The notes below the pieces were generated by a model. That model was not told where the DNA came from. It did no database searches and was given only the letters and a program-made list of their open reading frames with translations. The position numbers were made by a program, and so were the translations under genes. Below, piece by piece: positions 34,019 through 38,298 of a DNA stretch of 38,298 nt. This DNA comes from Akkermansia muciniphila (lineage in GTDB: Bacteria; Verrucomicrobiota; Verrucomicrobiia; Verrucomicrobiales; Akkermansiaceae): the NCBI GenBank assembly GCA_945860285.1, contig CAMAQB010000029.1, positions 1 to 38,298 on the forward strand, in the 5' to 3' direction. Each line of letters opens with the position of its first letter. Position 1 is the stretch's first letter.

Positions 34019-34419
34019 TTTTGATCCGTATTCCCGAGAAGTCCCGTGCGGGTTTTCGCCGTCCGCTCCGCGAGCAGGATCCGCACGACTCCAACAAGAA
34101 TCGCGAGAGTGAGAAGACCGACGATCATTTCCAACAAGGGCGTGGCCGGGGATCGTGGAGAACTTTGGGCCAGCCATTCCGCCCATGACGAAAGGTTGAT
34201 CATTGTGCGGCAGAATCCCAGCAAGGCGACAACACCTCCGCCGATCAAACCGAGGCGGTAATGGCTCCCGGCGAACAGTGCGCAAATGATCAACGCGCCT
34301 CCCAGCGTAAGTCCGCCCTGCAGAAACGAAAACGCTGCGTTCTTTTCCAACAGCATCATTTTGCCGGCAAAACCAATGCCGATGATCAAAAGACCGTTGA
34401 GAACGAGATAGCCGCGCAT
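34012..34419 (-). CDS. Small membrane protein, four predicted helices
   Basis: The 135-residue product has hydrophobic segments at about residues 4-24, 33-54, 56-76 and 92-116, separated by short charged loops, with a charged, glutamine-rich C-terminus. No family is recognised. It starts 9 bases after leuB on the same strand and is therefore co-transcribed with it. Its 3' end overlaps the stop of the convergent TPR gene by 7 bases, which is evidence that both ends are real and that the region is under tight packing. Confidence 0.68.
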   Translation of the reverse strand: MRGYLVLNGLLIIGIGFAGKMMLLEKNAAFSFLQGGLTLGGALIICALFAGSHYRLGLIGGGVVALLGFCRTMINLSSWAEWLAQSSPRSPATPLLEMIVGLLTLAILVGVVRILLAERTAKTRTGLLGNTDQNQ

Positions 34420-34428
34420 GATTTTTCG

Positions 34429-35523
34429 TTAGAGTCGGGCAAGGACCGCGTCGCCCATTTCCACTGTGTTCACCCGCGTTTCGCCGGCCGCGCCCGTGGC
34501 AATGTCTCCGGTGCGGAAGCCGTCGCGAATGGCCGACGCCACAGCAGCTTCGATTTGATCGGCGGCGGTGGTTTCGCCCAGCGAATAACGCAGCAACATC
34601 GCCACGCTGAGAATCTGCGCCACAGGATTGGCGATACCCATGCCTGCGATGTCCGGTGCCGAACCGCCCGATGGCTCATACATGCCGAAATACAGGCCTT
34701 TTTCATTTTTCGCGCCCAGCGAGGCGGAGGGCAGCATGCCTAGTGAACCGGAGATCATGGCCATTTCGTCCGAGAGAATGTCACCGAAGAGGTTCTCCGT
34801 GACCAGGACATCGAACTCCGCGGGCCGTTTCACCAACTGCATTGCGGCGTTGTCGACATACATGTGTGAAAGCCGCACCTCGGGGAATTCGCGTGCGACT
34901 TCATTGGCCGTTTCGCGCCAGAGCACGGACGATGCCAGAACATTGGCCTTGTCCACGGAAAGGAGCCGTTTGTCACGCCCCATTGCCGCGGTGAAGGCCA
35001 CGCAGAGGATGCGTTGGATTTCCGATTTTTTGTAAATCATCGTGTCGAAGGCCACGGCTTCCCCGTCTTCCTCGCGACGGCCCTTGGGCTGGCCGAAATA
35101 GACGCCGCCCGTCAGTTCGCGAACGCAGAGCACATCGAAGCCATTCGCAATCAGCTCGTTTTTGACGGGCGAAGCATGAATCAGCGCGGGCAGGCAGACT
35201 CCGGGACGGAGATTGGCGAAAAGGCCGAAGTGCTTGCGCAACGGCAACAACGCGCCGCGTTCCGGTTGGATATCCGGCGGCAGATTTTCCCACTTGGGAC
35301 CACCCACCGACCCGAAAAGGATCGCATCCGCCTGTTCGCAGGCGCTGATGGTTTCCGGGGGCAGGGGATGCCCGGTGGCATCGATCGCGGCTCCACCGAC
35401 CTGATGTTCGCTGCGGTTTACGACAAAACCGGATTTTTCGGAGACGGAATCCAGCACGCGCAGCGCCTGGGTCATGACTTCGGGGCCGATGCCGTCGCCG
35501 GATAAGATCGTGATGGTATGCAT
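34429..35523 (-). CDS. leuB: 3-isopropylmalate dehydrogenase
   Basis: LeuB oxidises and decarboxylates 3-isopropylmalate with NAD in leucine synthesis. The 364-residue product shows [54 protein letters not shown] (substrate arginines), [68 protein letters not shown], and [18 protein letters not shown], all characteristic for the family. Leucine synthesis partners leuA, leuC and leuD are not in the window. It is followed by a small membrane protein gene. Confidence 0.97.
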   Translation of the reverse strand: MHTITILSGDGIGPEVMTQALRVLDSVSEKSGFVVNRSEHQVGGAAIDATGHPLPPETISACEQADAILFGSVGGPKWENLPPDIQPERGALLPLRKHFGLFANLRPGVCLPALIHASPVKNELIANGFDVLCVRELTGGVYFGQPKGRREEDGEAVAFDTMIYKKSEIQRILCVAFTAAMGRDKRLLSVDKANVLASSVLWRETANEVAREFPEVRLSHMYVDNAAMQLVKRPAEFDVLVTENLFGDILSDEMAMISGSLGMLPSASLGAKNEKGLYFGMYEPSGGSAPDIAGMGIANPVAQILSVAMLLRYSLGETTAADQIEAAVASAIRDGFRTGDIATGAAGETRVNTVEMGDAVLARL

Positions 35524-35565
35524 GGAGATAAGTTCGCGGATGAGCGATGAGATTTTGACAATTCC

Positions 35566-35599
35566 CGCCGATAATCAAGCATCTTCAATTCTATCGGCG
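35566..35599. repeat. Inverted repeat between pfkA and leuB
   Basis: CGCCGATA (35566-35573) and TATCGGCG (35592-35599) form an 8-bp perfect stem with an 18-base loop. It lies between the stop of pfkA and the start of leuB on the minus strand. It may be a weak terminator of pfkA or a regulatory hairpin in the leuB leader; there is no T run directly after it. Confidence 0.4.
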
Positions 35600-35642
35600 A
35601 CTTTTTTCGCAGTCGCACGATTTGTCGGCAGTCGCGCCTGAT

Positions 35643-36632
35643 CTAACTAGACAACGGCGCGCAAAGCTTCAACAGGGCCGGGTCGATGTTGTATTTCGAG
35701 CTTGTCACCGTTTCGATCGGCACGCTGCCGAACGAGCCTTCGCGGAATGTCATGATCGCGTTGGGGTTGCCCTCCCGCAGGGAATCCACGGCGGCAACGG
35801 CGAATTTGTAGGCCATGATCCTGTCATGCACGGTCGGCGAACCACCGCGTTGCACGTGACCCAGAACCGTGAGGCGTGCATCCATGTTGAGAGAATCGCT
35901 GAGCCATCGGGTGAGATGTTCCGACATCCGGGTGCCTTCCGCCACGATGGCGAGAACATAGGCGCGACCGTTTTTCTTTTCGTCCATCAGCCGCGCGCCG
36001 ATCAAATCGAGGTCGTAGGGAATTTCGGGGATGAGACAAATCTCCGCGCCACTCGATAGGGCCGAAACCATCGCGAGGTAACCGCAATGGCGACCCATGA
36101 CTTCAATGACAAAGGCCCGGGAAAAGGACGTGGCGGTGTCGCGAATGGAGTCGACCGATTGGCGGATCATGTTGAGAGCCGTATCCACGCCCAGGCAGTA
36201 ATCCGTGCCCGGAATGTCGTTGTCGATCGTGGCGGGGATGCCGGCAAAGGGAACCTCGAAGTCGGCATAAAACTGGTTCAGCGCTCTGAATGATCCGTCG
36301 CCGCCAATCACGATGAGCTGGCCGATGCCCTTTTGTTCCAGGTTTTGGTAAGCCTGTCTGCGAAACTCGATGTCGTAAAAGCGTTTGGAACGCGATGACC
36401 TCAATATGGTGCCGCCACGGTGCAGGATTCCCGAACAGCGTTCGCGGTCCGCCTCGACGATGTGGTCGTCGATCAATCCGCGCAAACCGTCGTAAACAAG
36501 AAACGGGCGAAAACCCTGCTTTATAGCATATTCAACACAGCACTTGACGGCCGGGTTCATCCCCGCGCTGTCGCCGCCCGAGGTCATGATCGCTAGTCCA
36601 TTTTTCATTTCACGTGGAGACAATCCGCTCAT
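35643..36632 (-). CDS. pfkA: 6-phosphofructokinase, ATP-type
   Basis: PfkA phosphorylates fructose 6-phosphate to the 1,6-bisphosphate. The 329-residue product shows MTSGGDSAGMNPAVKCCVE, HRGGTILRSSRSKRF, the nucleotide loop VIGGDGSFRAL (GGDGS, 110-114), the catalytic segment IPATIDNDIPGTDYCLGVDT with Asp137, and EVMGRHCGYLAMVSA. The glycine in GGDGS and the absence of lysine in the PATIDND position point to ATP and not pyrophosphate as donor. A longer frame from 36734 lacks family support, so the ATG at 36632 is used. Divergent from the 469-residue gene. Confidence 0.95.
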   Translation of the reverse strand: MSGLSPREMKNGLAIMTSGGDSAGMNPAVKCCVEYAIKQGFRPFLVYDGLRGLIDDHIVEADRERCSGILHRGGTILRSSRSKRFYDIEFRRQAYQNLEQKGIGQLIVIGGDGSFRALNQFYADFEVPFAGIPATIDNDIPGTDYCLGVDTALNMIRQSVDSIRDTATSFSRAFVIEVMGRHCGYLAMVSALSSGAEICLIPEIPYDLDLIGARLMDEKKNGRAYVLAIVAEGTRMSEHLTRWLSDSLNMDARLTVLGHVQRGGSPTVHDRIMAYKFAVAAVDSLREGNPNAIMTFREGSFGSVPIETVTSSKYNIDPALLKLCAPLSS

Positions 36633-36745
36633 GATCGAAATTGCAAGCACATCGTGTGCAAAGTTGCCCGATTGCCGAGGGCAAACCTGTGGAATCAACA
36701 CAAAGCGATTTGCAAGCTGGCTCGATTCATGCATACAAAAGCGCC

Positions 36746-38155
36746 ATGCAGGATCAAGAACTGGACACCCACCACAAGGCCTTGAAGATCAACCTCGATC
36801 CCCGATGGTACGGCACTCTCGCCGAAATCGGCGCCGGTCAGGAGGTGGTGCGCTGGTTTTTCCGGGTAGGCGCCGCTGCGGGAACCGTCGCCAAAAGCAT
36901 TTCGGCCTACGACATGGTTGTCAGCGATGCGATTTACGGACGGGGCGACCGCTACGTTTCCCGTTCGCGGTTGCAGGCGATGCTGGAGTGGGAATTCCAG
37001 CTCAACGTCGAGCGCCTGAGCGATAAACGCGGCGACAACACCGCTTTTTTCGCGTTTGCCGACACCGTGGTCGCCCGCAGTTTCAAAGGGGAAAATGAAT
37101 GCCACGGCTGGATGGGCATCAAGTTCCAATCCCGCCCGCGCGATGAACCGAGCCAGATTCTCATCCACGTGCGCATGCTCGACACCGAGGCGTCATTGCA
37201 GCAGGAAGCCCTCGGCGTGGTGGGGGTGAACCTGCTCTACGGCGCTTTTTTTCTCCACCACGAACCGGAATTGTTAGTGGAAAGCCTGCTCGACAAACTA
37301 ACGACCGGCCGCATCGAGATCGATGTCATCGAATTCAAGGGCATTGAGTTCCGCTCCGTCGACAACCGCTTGATCAGCCTGAAACTCGTTCAGCTCGGTC
37401 TCAGCGGCGCGGCGATGTTCGGCGCGAAAGGCGAAGTTCTGCAACCCTCCGAAGCGCTCTATAAAAAAGCGATCATTGTCGAACGCGGCAGTTTCCGACC
37501 CCCGACGCATGTGAACTTTGACATGCTGCAATGCGCACTCGAAAAATTCAGCGCCGATCCCTCGGTGGCGGGGAGAGAAGTGCTGCCGATTTTCGAACTG
37601 ACCATGCGCAACCTGCTGGCCGGCGGCGATCAGATCGACCGGCGCGATTTCCTTGCCCGCGCCGATCTGTTGGCCACCTGCGGCATGACCGTGTTGATTT
37701 CCGATTACTTTGAATACTACCGACTCGCGGCATACATTTCCTGGCGAACGAAGGAGAGGGTGGGCATCGTTCTCGGCGCGCCGAGTTTGATCGAGCTGTT
37801 TGAGGAAAAGTATTACACACAACTTCCCGGCGGGATTTTGGAATCGTTCGGACGACTGTTCAAAAATGATCTGAAAATCTTTGTGTATCCTCTCAAGGAC
37901 GCTGTCAGCGGGGAATTGACAACCATTCAAAACCTGCCGGTCGCACCCGAGTTGCGCAAGCTGTTCGGCTACCTGGCCGACCGCGGCAGCTTTGTGGATC
38001 TCGACAATTTCAAACCCGCGTATCTGAATATCTTTTCGCGCGATGTATTGAAGAAAATCGCGGCGGGAGATGAGAGCTGGAAAGACATGGTCCCGCCCAG
38101 TGTGGCGGAGTTGATCGTCAAGAGGCGCTTTTTCGGCTGCAGGCAGTTGCCCTAG
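36746..38155 (+). CDS. Conserved-looking protein of unknown function
   Basis: The 469-residue product has an even amino-acid composition with balanced charge, so it looks like a folded cytoplasmic protein; no signal peptide or membrane helix is visible. Recognisable stretches include ALKINLDPRWYGTLAEIGAG, RWFFRVGAAAGTVAKSISAY, YGRGDRYVSRSRLQAMLEWE, GWMGIKFQSRPRDEPSQI, and VLISDYFEYYRLAAYISWRT near residue 315. I do not recognise a family with a known reaction. The ATG at 36746 is chosen because the conserved-looking part starts after it and it is preceded by GCC; an alternative earlier frame overlaps the divergent pfkA promoter region. Confidence 0.75.
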   Translation: MQDQELDTHHKALKINLDPRWYGTLAEIGAGQEVVRWFFRVGAAAGTVAKSISAYDMVVSDAIYGRGDRYVSRSRLQAMLEWEFQLNVERLSDKRGDNTAFFAFADTVVARSFKGENECHGWMGIKFQSRPRDEPSQILIHVRMLDTEASLQQEALGVVGVNLLYGAFFLHHEPELLVESLLDKLTTGRIEIDVIEFKGIEFRSVDNRLISLKLVQLGLSGAAMFGAKGEVLQPSEALYKKAIIVERGSFRPPTHVNFDMLQCALEKFSADPSVAGREVLPIFELTMRNLLAGGDQIDRRDFLARADLLATCGMTVLISDYFEYYRLAAYISWRTKERVGIVLGAPSLIELFEEKYYTQLPGGILESFGRLFKNDLKIFVYPLKDAVSGELTTIQNLPVAPELRKLFGYLADRGSFVDLDNFKPAYLNIFSRDVLKKIAAGDESWKDMVPPSVAELIVKRRFFGCRQLP

Positions 38156-38298
38156 CAGCCTGTCGGACTTAGAAAGCACAAGATAAAGCCTGTCTGAGCG
38201 CCTTCGATACAGCATGTTGTGGCGGCAAGGCCCCATACTAACCGTTAGATTTCCTGATATACATTAATTTCAGAAATTAGTGAAAATCAACTACCAAA
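38156..38298. other. End-of-window noncoding sequence with two palindromes
   Basis: After the last gene no coding sequence is recognised before the window ends. Two odd palindromes are present: CTAAC-C-GTTAG (38238-38248) and TAATTTC-A-GAAATTA (38265-38279), both in an AT-rich patch that looks like a promoter/operator region for a gene to the right. The string GCCTGTCGGACT near 38158-38170 resembles ends of some insertion sequences, but no transposase is visible. Confidence 0.4.

Noticed and set aside
38156-38172. GCCTGTCGGACTTAG considered as the end of an insertion sequence
   Set aside because: No transposase, inverted partner or target duplication is visible inside the window, so it cannot be supported.
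37298-38236. Minus-strand 312-codon frame opposite the last gene
   Set aside because: It is antisense to a frame with better amino-acid composition and a proper start, and lacks motifs.
1-38298. Search for tRNA, rRNA, CRISPR and prophage genes
   Set aside because: No cloverleaf-like sequence ending in CCA, no rRNA motifs, no regularly spaced repeats and no phage structural genes were recognised by eye.

Overview
The window looks like a chromosomal segment of a Gram-negative bacterium of the Planctomycetes-Verrucomicrobia-Chlamydiae group, most likely a verrucomicrobium. The envelope genes (lpxB, an lptE-like gene, a bamD-like gene) show an outer membrane with lipid A. LL-diaminopimelate aminotransferase (dapL), a DUF1800/DUF1501 gene pair, tandem bactofilins and a lysine/alanine-rich histone H1-like protein all fit that group. 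The phylum call is inference from gene content, not from a marker-gene tree. No rRNA, tRNA or CRISPR array was seen.

Layout. The left edge (2-144) is the tail of an IS3-family insertion sequence. Then come sucC-sucD (succinyl-CoA synthetase) and a three-gene ABC importer resembling ferric-iron/polyamine systems (2703-6956). A MarR-type regulator, a YfiH/laccase-domain protein and ispE follow. On the minus strand at 9452-10225 sits a BlaI/MecI-type repressor fused to a long H1-like tail. It is followed on the plus strand by ppdK, whose product also has lysine/alanine-rich ends, the DUF1800-DUF1501 pair, mscL and truA. From 17681 to 25276 the minus strand carries pdxH, an ankyrin-repeat/L,D-transpeptidase lipoprotein, dapL, an RRM protein, two bactofilin-type genes (one with zinc ribbons) and a membrane-anchored TPR protein. 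Next are lpxB and a small His-rich lipoprotein (plus), a stand-alone RibD-like reductase (minus) and thiG (plus). A compact minus-strand operon, proC - bamD-like - lptE-like - rsmI - sugar-isomerase-like gene, fills 28286-32278. The right end holds a secreted TPR protein (plus), leuB with a small membrane protein gene (minus), pfkA (minus) and a 469-residue protein of unknown function (plus).

How the genes fit together. Most are housekeeping: central carbon metabolism (sucCD, ppdK, pfkA), amino-acid and cofactor synthesis (leuB, proC, dapL, pdxH, thiG), isoprenoid synthesis (ispE), RNA modification (truA, rsmI) and envelope building (lpxB, lptE, bamD, the transpeptidase, bactofilins). The unusual material is in domain architecture: the repressor-histone fusion, the ankyrin-transpeptidase lipoprotein and the zinc-ribbon bactofilin. 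Almost no start codon is preceded by a Shine-Dalgarno sequence, and many are preceded by CC (CCATG). Several tightly packed or overlapping gene ends indicate a compact genome.
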